DNA of 5,238 nucleotides from a bacterium (GCA_030626045.1 DAOUPS010000066.1:1-5238), one strand, 5' to 3'; counted from the first letter of the stretch, positions 1 through 4,944 are shown. Made by a program: numbers and translations. Notes: generated by a model from the letters alone, not told the origin.

Positions 1-51
1 ATAATTCCGGAAGAACGGTTCTATCACAAAACAGACAATGAAGTTACCTAA
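1..51 (+). CDS. C-terminal end of an unidentified upstream gene (partial)
   Basis: Frame 1 is open from the window edge to a TAA at 49-51 and gives the peptide tail IIPEERFYHKTDNEVT. It overlaps the rnhB start at 38 by 14 nt, an arrangement typical of translationally coupled genes in compact bacterial genomes, so it is plausibly the end of a real gene in the same operon. Sixteen residues are too few to identify a family, and a chance open frame this short is quite possible. Confidence 0.4.
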   Translation: MIPEERFYHKTDNEVT

Positions 52-697
52 TGCAAAAATTGAACTCGCCTTGGCTGAAACCGGTTCGACGGCTATTGGT
101 GTTGACGAGGCCGGAAGGGGTCCGCTGGCGGGCCCCGTTGTCGCGGCCGCGGCATGGGTGAATCCCGATATTTTAGAAAAAGAATTTGAGGAAAGAGCTC
201 TTATACGCGACAGCAAGACTCTTTCCGAAAAACAGCGGGAGCAGATCCATGATCACATTTCCAACAGTGAAAAGTTCGAAGCTGGTATCGGAGAAGTGTC
301 TCACCAGATGATAGATAGATTGAATATCTTAAATGCCACGCTTTTGGCGATGAGATTGGCATGTGAAGAGCTTATAGAGAAAATGGCGCTCAAAAAAATT
401 ATCCAAAAAAATGAGGAAGTGTGCGTGCTGATTGACGGCAATAAAAAAATACCCAAGATCTCTCATGAACAGCGTATGTTCGCAAAAGGCGATCTGAATA
501 TATTTTCCATTGCCACGGCATCAATTTTCGCGAAAGTATATCGGGATTCAATAATGAAGGGTTACCACAAAGAATATCCCGCGTATGGTTTTGACAGGCA
601 TAAAGGATACGGGACACGCTACCATTTCCAGCAAATACAAAAAAACGGTCCGTGCGACATCCATAGAAAATCGTTCGGACCGATCAAAAGCTATTAA
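38..697 (+). CDS. rnhB: Ribonuclease HII
   Basis: RNase HII cleaves the RNA strand of RNA-DNA hybrids and nicks 5' of single ribonucleotides misincorporated into DNA; it is cytoplasmic and needs a divalent metal. The 219 residues match the usual family length. The metal-binding signature GVDEAGRGPLAGPVV is at residues 21-35 (D23, E24, with G26-R27-G28). DSKTLSEKQR follows at 58-67, LIDGN at 131-135 (D133), and ATASIFAKVYRD at 159-170 (D170), completing the DEDD-type active site. The substrate-contact region with Y-GFDRHKGYGT is at 180-193. ATG 38 is the first start codon after an in-frame stop at 2-4 and gives a normal N-terminal lead of about 20 residues before the active-site motif. No Shine-Dalgarno is visible; translation may be coupled to the overlapping upstream frame. 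No recognisable terminator follows. Confidence 0.96.
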   Translation: MKLPNAKIELALAETGSTAIGVDEAGRGPLAGPVVAAAAWVNPDILEKEFEERALIRDSKTLSEKQREQIHDHISNSEKFEAGIGEVSHQMIDRLNILNATLLAMRLACEELIEKMALKKIIQKNEEVCVLIDGNKKIPKISHEQRMFAKGDLNIFSIATASIFAKVYRDSIMKGYHKEYPAYGFDRHKGYGTRYHFQQIQKNGPCDIHRKSFGPIKSY

Positions 698-783
698 AGA
701 ACTGTTTCCAAACGTTGTTTCATAGCTGAAATTATAGAGTTGTAGCAGAAAGAGTGTTAGGGAACAGTCCCTTATGTTTATTC

Positions 784-811
784 TTGCTTTTGTTCTATAA
801 GAAAGTACAAT
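784..811 (+). promoter_or_regulatory. Possible acpP promoter
   Basis: A -10-like TACAAT at 806-811 (5 of 6 to TATAAT) lies 16 nt after TTGCTT at 784-789, which matches only the TTG of the -35 consensus. This would start transcription near 818, leaving a leader of about 65 nt before acpP. The location fits a monocistronic acpP, but the weak -35 keeps confidence low. Confidence 0.4.
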
Positions 812-870
812 AAACAGGGAAATAAAAATGCAAACTAATCTGTTTTGAATTTAAGTTCTTGAAGAGAGAA

Positions 871-879
871 AAAGGAGGA
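871..879 (+). promoter_or_regulatory. Strong Shine-Dalgarno of acpP
   Basis: AAAGGAGGA lies directly upstream of the ATG at 885 with optimal spacing and fixes the start. It contrasts with rnhB, rpmF, nusB and rnc, which show no such sequence, and suggests high-level translation of acyl carrier protein. Confidence 0.9.
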
Positions 880-884
880 ATGGA

Positions 885-1118
885 ATGTCTGAAAAAGAAG
901 ATAAAGTAAAAGCAATGGTGGCTAAAGAATTGAGTATAAGTCAAGCGAATGTAACACCCGAATCGTCATTTGTTAATGATCTGGGCGCGGACTCACTTGA
1001 TCTGGTAGAATTAGTTATGGCCATGGAAGAAGAATTTGGCGTGGAAATCTCTGATGAAGATGCCGAAAAGCTCAAGACAGTACAAGATGCGATCAATTTC
1101 GCTAATGATCATTCATAA
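885..1118 (+). CDS. acpP: Acyl carrier protein
   Basis: Acyl carrier protein carries growing acyl chains as thioesters on a 4'-phosphopantetheine arm and supplies fatty-acid synthesis and acyl-transfer reactions in the cytoplasm. The 77-residue length is exactly that of the family. The attachment motif GADSLDLVELVM is at residues 34-45, with Ser37 as the modified residue (DSL core). The helix II-III stretch MAMEEEFGVEISDEDAEKLKTVQDAI follows in canonical order, and the protein is strongly acidic as expected. It stands alone between its own candidate promoter and a strong terminator; no fab, plsX or acpS gene is visible nearby. Many Patescibacteria lack a complete fatty-acid pathway, so if the host is one, the protein may serve a reduced or scavenging pathway (inference). 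Confidence 0.97.
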   Translation: MSEKEDKVKAMVAKELSISQANVTPESSFVNDLGADSLDLVELVMAMEEEFGVEISDEDAEKLKTVQDAINFANDHS

Positions 1119-1132
1119 AGAAACCAAGAACT

Positions 1133-1173
1133 GACCTGCCGCAGCACAAAGTGCGCGGCAGGTCTTTAATTTT
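1133..1173 (+). terminator. Rho-independent terminator of acpP
   Basis: GACCTGCCGC (1133-1142) pairs perfectly with GCGGCAGGTC (1155-1164). The helix continues after a single bulged A1143 with GCAC (1144-1147) pairing GTGC (1151-1154), closed by an AAA loop. That makes a 14-bp stem, followed by TTTAATTTT. It lies 15 nt after the acpP stop and separates acpP from the convergent gene. Confidence 0.9.
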
Positions 1174-1234
1174 AGAATTGTTGTAGTTTTTTTAATACAT
1201 TTTATTTGCGCAGTATTCTGAAAACAGTCCCATT

Positions 1235-1263
1235 AAAAAATCCGCTTTGTTGCCAAAGCGGAT
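1235..1263 (-). terminator. Rho-independent terminator of the coiled-coil/HhH gene
   Basis: Read on the minus strand, ATCCGCTTTG (1263-1254) pairs with CAAAGCGGAT (1249-1240) in a perfect 10-bp stem with a 4-nt loop, followed directly by a run of T (1240-1235). It is about 40 nt past the stop codon of the minus-strand gene. Confidence 0.9.
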
Positions 1264-1300
1264 ATGGTATTTCTTATTGCTTTTGTCTTGGAAAAACGTC

Positions 1301-2512
1301 TCAGCGTTTCGTGATAATGCGAAAAATCTGCGTAGCACGTTTTTCACCAATTCCACGAACTCCGGCTAACTGATGCATGCTAAGCCGCTGAAGCTGTGAA
1401 GCTTTGGTGATGCCGGCATTACGAAGTACAGTAACTGCCTGTTTAGACAGTTTACCTGATTCTCCTAATTCCTCAAGAGCTGTAGCATCTCGTTCATACA
1501 GCTCTTGCGCCATCGAGATCATAATTTCATCAGTGGCCAGTTCACCGAGCGCAAAAGCCTTTATTTTCGGCGTATCAAGCTTTTTTTGCCTAATTTTCAA
1601 AAGCTGCTCCATGCTGACAGGTTCACCTTCCTTTCCGTAAAGCTCATTAGCCTTAGCTGTATTTTCGAGTTTGCTATTATCTACTTTTAGAACCGCGAAA
1701 ATATGAGCCATGCCTAAAAGTTCTAAAACATCGTCAAGTTCGTACCAATATTTTGGGTTATCCTCTAGAATAACGCCATGAGTTTGGGTACGGTTGATCC
1801 ATGTCAAGTAGCGTTGTGCGGCGTCAACAGCGCCGGTTGACCAGCCGGTTGGATTCTCTGATACGAAGTTACGCAGAATATCAGCTGCCTGATTACGCAC
1901 GGGAGTAAGCAGATTGATCTTTTTTCGGACATCAATGCTTATTTCAACAAGATCAGTCATTTCTTGGTCAAAAAGATCCTGAGCGTCTTTATGCTCAAAA
2001 CAATGCCGGCTAAGCTTTTGAAATTGTTTCGCCTTTTTCTTGAGTTCCTCTTTAACTTTCTTTAAACTGTTGTACGCTTCCTGTTTAGCTTTGAGGCTCT
2101 TACTCAGCCGTTCCTCAAAAGGTTTGAGCGCCTGATCGTAGGCCTTTTGCGCTTGCTCTTTAGTCCTCATAGCTTGTTTTTTACTAGCTATGGCAGCAGC
2201 GTACTTGTCTTTGACTTGATCATAATTCTCGGAATCTTTTGAAGTTGCTTTGAGCTGAGCGTAAGCATCCTTTCTTTTTCTTTCAGCATCCTTTACTTCC
2301 TGTCCGGCAGTGCCTAAAGCTGTTTTTTGACTGGCAAGTTGATCCTCGATGTTTACAAGTATTGTGTCAAAAACGTGTTTCTTTTCAGCATACTTTTCTC
2401 CTAATTCTACTGAATGTTCACTTAATTCGTTGATAAGATCTTTCAGAACAAGCCATTCTTGAACAAGGCGAGCTCCTTCCCGTTGTTCATCTTGCTTGGC
2501 AACTGTTGCCAT
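1301..2512 (-). CDS. Uncharacterised coiled-coil protein with C-terminal helix-hairpin-helix
   Basis: I do not recognise a named family for this 403-residue protein. Residues about 15-200 are almost entirely charged, Lys/Glu/Gln/Ala-rich helix with few helix breakers, consistent with a long coiled coil; the densest part is 70-165. A predicted globular middle follows (about 200-290), with aromatic-rich patches GWSTGAVDAAQRYLTWINR (223-241) and PKYWYELDDVLELLGM (253-268). Residues 355-403 resemble a helix-hairpin-helix or RpoA-CTD-like fold: LSKQAVTVLRNAGITKASQL, then LAGVRGIGEKRATQIFRII, with the hairpin GVRGIGEKRA at 384-393. Such hairpins usually bind the DNA or RNA backbone without sequence specificity. 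No signal peptide or membrane segment is seen and Cys171 is the only cysteine, so it is probably cytoplasmic. The start is set by AGGAGG just upstream. It may share the transcript of the upstream tRNA. A nucleoid-organising, SMC-like or nucleic-acid-scaffold role is a guess from architecture. Confidence 0.9.
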   Translation of the reverse strand: MATVAKQDEQREGARLVQEWLVLKDLINELSEHSVELGEKYAEKKHVFDTILVNIEDQLASQKTALGTAGQEVKDAERKRKDAYAQLKATSKDSENYDQVKDKYAAAIASKKQAMRTKEQAQKAYDQALKPFEERLSKSLKAKQEAYNSLKKVKEELKKKAKQFQKLSRHCFEHKDAQDLFDQEMTDLVEISIDVRKKINLLTPVRNQAADILRNFVSENPTGWSTGAVDAAQRYLTWINRTQTHGVILEDNPKYWYELDDVLELLGMAHIFAVLKVDNSKLENTAKANELYGKEGEPVSMEQLLKIRQKKLDTPKIKAFALGELATDEIMISMAQELYERDATALEELGESGKLSKQAVTVLRNAGITKASQLQRLSMHQLAGVRGIGEKRATQIFRIITKR

Positions 2513-2518
2513 GAAGCA

Positions 2519-2524
2519 CCTCCT
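2519..2524 (-). promoter_or_regulatory. Perfect Shine-Dalgarno of the coiled-coil/HhH gene
   Basis: On the minus strand the start codon is preceded by AGGAGG followed by TGCTTC and ATG (2512-2510). This is the strongest ribosome binding site in the window together with that of acpP, and it fixes the start of the 403-residue frame. A 5-bp hairpin (ATGCC 2550-2554 with GGCAT 2560-2564) lies about 25 nt further upstream in the leader. Confidence 0.9.
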
Positions 2525-2640
2525 GTTTGTTTAATGTACGTTTGTCGCGATGCCCTTGCGGCATGGATTGCAAAGTTATCTTGGCAATATTACAACTAAG
2601 CATATTTACACAAAAAAAGCAACTAAGACTTGAAAAACAC

Positions 2641-2655
2641 GGTAGAACTTGTACC
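2641..2655 (-). other. Weak hairpin with U-run after the tRNA
   Basis: On the minus strand GGTA and TACC (ends of 2641-2655) form a 4-bp stem with a 7-nt loop, followed by GTGTTTTT. It could be a weak terminator or processing point between the tRNA and the coiled-coil gene, but four base pairs are poor evidence and read-through from the tRNA promoter seems as likely. Confidence 0.25.
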
Positions 2656-2668
2656 AATTTTTACATAG

Positions 2669-2753
2669 TGCCTCGGGAGAGACTCGAACTCTCACCCCGC
2701 TAGGCAGGACTGGATTTTGAGTCCAGCGCGTCTACCAATTCCGCCACCGAGGC
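2669..2753 (-). tRNA. tRNA-Leu (anticodon CAA)
   Basis: The 85-nt sequence folds as a class II tRNA that reads UUG leucine codons. The acceptor strands GCCTCGG (2753-2747) and CCGAGGC (2676-2670) pair over 7 bp, with A2669 as discriminator base. The D-arm region contains AATTGGTAGACGC. The anticodon stem CTGGA/TCCAG encloses loop CTCAAAA, placing anticodon CAA at 2719-2717. A long variable arm, CCTGC-CTA-GCGGG, is typical of leucine tRNAs. The T arm is GAGAG-TTCGAGT-CTCTC. CCA is not encoded: the sequence after the discriminator is CTATGT, so a CCA-adding enzyme is required. A good promoter lies immediately upstream. Confidence 0.97.
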
Positions 2754-2766
2754 ATGGTCTACAACA

Positions 2767-2795
2767 ATGCTATCCAAGAATCTTGACTCTGTCAA
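2767..2795 (-). promoter_or_regulatory. Promoter of tRNA-Leu
   Basis: On the minus strand a perfect -35 TTGACA (2795-2790) is followed after exactly 17 nt by TAGCAT (2772-2767), 4 of 6 to TATAAT. Transcription would begin near 2760, about 7 nt before the mature tRNA 5' end. Position, spacing and the perfect -35 make this one of the two best promoters in the window. Confidence 0.8.
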
Positions 2796-2992
2796 TTACA
2801 TTTTTTGCCGGCTCGATTTTGTAAATCAGACCATTTGTTTTGAAACTAAAGAACCGGGCTGCAAGCCCGCTCCAGCGCAAGACCTATTGCAAAACGAAAA
2901 TGAGTATGTTATCCTTGACCCAGCTTAAAAGATCTCCTTAGGAGATGTTGTTTTGTTTTTAAACACTAGTAAAGGGACTGTTACCAAACTAG

Positions 2993-3013
2993 TTCCCTGC
3001 CTCATCGGCAGAC
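2993..3013 (-). repeat. Dispersed GC-rich repeat, short copy
   Basis: The reverse complement of 2996-3013, GTCTGCCGATGAGGCAGG, is identical over 18 nt to 4849-4866, and the adjoining TTCCC also matches the far end of that second locus (GGGAA at 4885-4889). This copy has one GATGAGGCAG unit where the other has three. CTGCC and GGCAG can pair as a small hairpin. Confidence 0.8.
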
Positions 3014-3025
3014 GCGCTACCAAAA

Positions 3026-3161
3026 ATTGTTCCCGCTAAGCGGGATCCACAGCTTCGAAAAAAATTATTACCTATGCTAATGCATAACTAAGAATTTTAT
3101 TTCTTCGCTGTGGGTAAAATTTCCTAATTTTTGCTAACGAAGCTAGCTTGGGAACAATCCC
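3026..3161. repeat. Nested inverted repeats upstream of rpmF
   Basis: ATTGTTCCC (3026-3034) is repeated inverted as GGGAACAAT (3150-3158), ending 13 nt before the rpmF start. Inside lie AGCTTCG (3051-3057) with CGAAGCT (3138-3144), CCACAGC (3047-3053) with GCTGTGG (3107-3113), and TATGC-TAAT-GCATA (3073-3086). AAGCTAGCTT at 3140-3149 is a perfect palindrome. Local hairpins TCCCGC-TAA-GCGGGA (3031-3045) and GGGA-ACAA-TCCC (3150-3161) use the same bases as the outer stem, so they exclude it. It could be a structured leader of the rpmF operon or a degenerate miniature transposon; no target duplication is seen. Confidence 0.55.
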
Positions 3162-3171
3162 GTAAAAAGTA

Positions 3172-3387
3172 ATGGCTGTACCAAAGCAAAGACATAATAG
3201 AGGACGCACTCGCAGAAGAAGAGATGGGCATCGTGCCTATAAAACGACATCGCTTGTTGAATGTTCAAATTGCAAGAAACCGATCATTTCACATACGGTT
3301 TGTAAGTATTGTGGCAATTACAAAGGTAAAGAATATATTGATGTAACAAAATCGGTCAAAGACACATCGAAGAAGAAAAAGAAATAA
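3172..3387 (+). CDS. rpmF: Large-subunit ribosomal protein L32 (bL32)
   Basis: bL32 is a small zinc-ribbon protein of the 50S subunit. The N-terminus MAVPKQRHNRGRTRRRR (residues 1-17) is the family hallmark and its basic segment would contact 23S rRNA. A four-cysteine zinc ribbon follows, CSNC at 31-34 and CKYC at 44-47, so this is the C+ zinc-binding form. YKGKEYIDV at 50-58 is also characteristic. At 71 residues it is longer than the usual 56-60 because of a Lys/Ser/Thr tail ending in five lysines, a feature I associate with Patescibacteria (from memory of the family). The MAVPK N-terminus fixes the start although no Shine-Dalgarno precedes it. It is the first gene of an apparent operon, 26 nt before nusB. 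Confidence 0.96.
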   Translation: MAVPKQRHNRGRTRRRRDGHRAYKTTSLVECSNCKKPIISHTVCKYCGNYKGKEYIDVTKSVKDTSKKKKK

Positions 3388-3413
3388 TATTTCCAATTTT
3401 TAGCGAAAATAAT

Positions 3414-3977
3414 ATGGGAAGCCGCCATCTTTCACGTTCGATAGCCATGCAAAGCCTCTATGAATGGGATTTTAATAAAGAGGGAACACCCAAAAAAGAC
3501 ATCGATGCCATCATTGCCCACAGTGTCAAGGAATTCGGTCCCGGAGTTAAAGATAGCGAGTTTGTTAAAACACTTGTTCACGGCATCTTAAAAGAAAGAA
3601 AAGTAATCGATCCCATTATTGAAAAGTGTGCGCCGGAATGGCCAATTGAACAAATAACAATCGTTGACCGAAATGTTTTACGGCTTGGTATTTATGAGTT
3701 GATGTTCGGAAAGTACGATGAAGTTCCTCCCAAAGTTGCGATCAATGAAGCCATAGAGCTGGCAAAAGCTTTTGGAGGCGAAAGTTCGGGGAGATTTGTC
3801 AATGGTGTCTTGGGAACGGTATACCGTGAAATGGGAGAGCCAATGAAAGATGATACCGCCGAATTTGGAAAAGAACGCAGAGAAGAAAAAGAAGAAAAAG
3901 AAGATGACGGAAAGGGCAAGACCAAAGAAAATGATAAAAAAGTGCCGGATGATCCGGAAAAAGATAATAATAATTAA
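3414..3977 (+). CDS. nusB: Transcription antitermination factor NusB
   Basis: NusB binds boxA RNA with S10 (NusE) and helps assemble the antitermination complex on rRNA operons. The all-helical NusB fold is recognisable in order: SRHLSRSIAMQSLYEWDF at residues 3-20, FVKTLVHGILKERKVIDPII at 50-69, PEWPIEQITIVDRNVLRLGIYEL at 75-97, VPPKVAINEAIELAKAFGGE at 104-123, and SSGRFVNGVLGTVYRE at 124-139. The core ends near residue 142, the usual family length. Residues 146-187 are an extra, very hydrophilic Lys/Glu/Asp/Asn tail, probably disordered, encoded partly by repeated GAAGAAAAA units near 3885-3902. No Shine-Dalgarno precedes ATG 3414, and there is a 26-nt gap to rpmF. The pairing with rnc downstream is sensible because both act on rRNA transcripts. 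Confidence 0.95.
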   Translation: MGSRHLSRSIAMQSLYEWDFNKEGTPKKDIDAIIAHSVKEFGPGVKDSEFVKTLVHGILKERKVIDPIIEKCAPEWPIEQITIVDRNVLRLGIYELMFGKYDEVPPKVAINEAIELAKAFGGESSGRFVNGVLGTVYREMGEPMKDDTAEFGKERREEKEEKEDDGKGKTKENDKKVPDDPEKDNNN

Positions 3978-3988
3978 TAGTACGGCTG

Positions 3989-4025
3989 GAGCGAAAATTA
4001 TGGATACTGTTCATAACTTTCGCTT
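3989..4025 (+). promoter_or_regulatory. Long imperfect hairpin just upstream of rnc
   Basis: AGCGAAA (3990-3996) pairs with TTTCGCT (4018-4024) and TTATG (3998-4002) pairs with CATAA (4012-4016), separated by one A-C mismatch; a G-U pair can extend the base. The result is about 12 bp around a 9-nt loop in the 59-nt nusB-rnc spacer, ending 12 nt before the rnc ATG. No T-run follows, so it is not a terminator. RNase III mRNAs in Escherichia coli and Streptomyces are cut by their own product in leader hairpins; this may be an equivalent site (inference). Confidence 0.6.
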
Positions 4026-4036
4026 GAGCGCTTTCT

Positions 4037-4735
4037 ATGATGAAAATAGATCACAGCGATCTGGCTAGGCAATTAGGCATTCATTTCAAGAACATTGAAT
4101 TTTTGCAGGAGGCGATGACTCATCGCTCGTTTTTGAATGAACACAAGAATTATAAATTCAACCACAATGAGCGATTGGAATTTTTGGGAGATGCGGTTCT
4201 TGAGCTCGTTGTTACCGAACATCTATACAAAAATTATGGAAATCCGGAGGGAGAGCTCACAAATTGGCGTGCGGCTTTAGTAAACGGTGAAATGCTTTCT
4301 AAGATCGGCAAAAAACTCGAAATCGAAGAATATTTATTAATGTCAAGAGGAGAAAGGAAAGATACAGGCAAGGCCAGGCAATATCTTTTGGCAAATGCCA
4401 TTGAAGCGATCATTGGTGCGATCTATCTTGATTCGGGATATAAAGCCGCGAAACAGTTTATAGACAAGCACATAATTGTCAATCTTCCGGAAATCATCGA
4501 AACAAAAAGTTATCTTGATCCGAAAAGCTATTTTCAAGAAAAAGCCCAGGAGCACGCTCAGGTCACGCCTCATTATGAGGTTATCAAGGAATGGGGACAA
4601 GATCACAATAGACGTTTTTTAATGGGCGTATTTCTAGGGGATGAGAAAATTGCTGAAGAAGAAGGGACGTCAAAACAAGAAGCCCAAAGAGCTGCTGCGG
4701 CAAAAGCGCTTGAAATCAAAGAATGGGAACAATAA
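4037..4735 (+). CDS. rnc: Ribonuclease III
   Basis: RNase III cuts double-stranded RNA, releasing rRNA precursors and processing or degrading structured mRNAs; it acts as a cytoplasmic homodimer. The 232 residues match the family length. The N-terminal endonuclease domain carries the signature NERLEFLGDAVLE at 44-56 with catalytic E45, E48 and D52. The second metal-binding motif reads LLANAIEAIIGAIYLD at 117-132: E123 is present, but Asn120 occupies the position that is Asp in E. coli (D114). A double-stranded RNA-binding domain spans about 161-229, from DPKSYFQEKAQE to the TSKQEAQRAAAAKAL motif. Two tandem ATGs (4037, 4040) are both possible starts; neither has a Shine-Dalgarno. It is the last gene of the rpmF-nusB-rnc operon and is preceded by the leader hairpin. 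Confidence 0.97.
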   Translation: MMKIDHSDLARQLGIHFKNIEFLQEAMTHRSFLNEHKNYKFNHNERLEFLGDAVLELVVTEHLYKNYGNPEGELTNWRAALVNGEMLSKIGKKLEIEEYLLMSRGERKDTGKARQYLLANAIEAIIGAIYLDSGYKAAKQFIDKHIIVNLPEIIETKSYLDPKSYFQEKAQEHAQVTPHYEVIKEWGQDHNRRFLMGVFLGDEKIAEEEGTSKQEAQRAAAAKALEIKEWEQ

Positions 4736-4779
4736 ACGCAGAAATGGAAAAAAGGGCAGATAGGATATAAGAATAAAAG

Positions 4780-4802
4780 ACACCGAATCTCCCGGTGTTT
4801 TT
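4780..4802 (+). terminator. Rho-independent terminator of the rpmF-nusB-rnc operon
   Basis: ACACCG (4780-4785) pairs with CGGTGT (4793-4798) around a 7-nt loop, followed by a T-run (4798-4802). Flanking A and T residues can lengthen the stem. It sits 45 nt after the rnc stop and no further plus-strand gene follows. Confidence 0.85.
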
Positions 4803-4834
4803 AAGTAGTGAGTAGTATTCTATTTTTGGTAGTA

Positions 4835-4889
4835 CCTGTCTGCCGCCTGTCTGCCGATGAGGCAGGATGAGGCAGGATGAGGCAGGGAA
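4835..4889. repeat. GC-rich tandem and inverted repeat cluster
   Basis: CCTGTCTGCCG occurs twice in direct tandem (4835-4845, 4846-4856), followed by three perfect tandem copies of GATGAGGCAG (4856-4865, 4866-4875, 4876-4885). CTGCC of the first set can pair with GGCAG of the second, for example 4851-4855 with 4861-4865 around GATGA. The same unit occurs in inverse orientation and with fewer copies at 2993-3013, so it belongs to a dispersed intergenic family. Confidence 0.9.
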
Positions 4890-4944
4890 TTGACTTGGAA
4901 ACAGCTTTCTATTGACGAAGATGATTCGTGAATAGATTCTTAAT

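Larger units (their letters stand above)
698..884. other. rnhB-acpP spacer with two copies of a short repeat motif
   Basis: This 187-nt spacer has no gene. GAACTGTTTCC at 699-709 (reverse complement GGAAACAGTTC) and GGGAACAGTCCC at 760-771 belong to the motif family discussed in the findings. The second copy can fold as a small hairpin, AGGGA-ACAG-TCCCT, at 759-772. The right half carries the proposed acpP promoter and ribosome binding site. A six-codon ATG frame at 828-848 is not considered a gene. Confidence 0.6.
2754..3171. other. 418-nt spacer between tRNA-Leu and rpmF, rich in inverted repeats
   Basis: No protein gene is supported here. The left end holds the tRNA promoter. Small hairpins are CGGGCT-GCA-AGCCCG (2855-2869) and ATCTCC-TTA-GGAGAT (2932-2946); the latter is followed by GTTGTTTTGTTTTT and might be a weak plus-strand terminator with no gene to serve. 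GGGACTGTTACC at 2974-2985 is a motif copy. Positions 2993-3013 are a short copy of the repeat found again at 4849-4889. Positions 3026-3161 hold the nested inverted repeats listed separately. I found no convincing promoter for the rpmF operon, although one must lie here or further upstream. Confidence 0.6.

Noticed and set aside
828..848. Six-codon frame MQTNLF upstream of acpP as a leader peptide
   Set aside because: Too short to distinguish from chance, and no attenuator-type alternative hairpins surround it.
1404..1690. Plus-strand frames opposite the coiled-coil gene
   Set aside because: They are antisense shadows of a well-supported 403-codon gene with its own ribosome site and terminator; no ribosome site or family resemblance of their own.
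2915..2943. TTGACC at 2915-2920 as the -35 of an rpmF promoter
   Set aside because: No acceptable -10 lies 16-18 nt downstream (TTAGGA or TAGGAG at best), and it would be more than 220 nt from the gene.
2932..2964. ATCTCC-TTA-GGAGAT hairpin with following T-rich stretch as a terminator
   Set aside because: The stem has only 6 bp, the T-run is interrupted, and no plus-strand gene precedes it.
3850..4068. Plus-strand frame overlapping the end of nusB, the spacer and the rnc start
   Set aside because: It is the shifted frame of the lysine/glutamate-rich nusB tail. Its composition (runs of Lys and Ile) and overlap with two well-supported genes argue against coding.
4835..4889. CRISPR array
   Set aside because: The units are 10-11 bp and directly adjacent without spacers, so these are simple tandem repeats.
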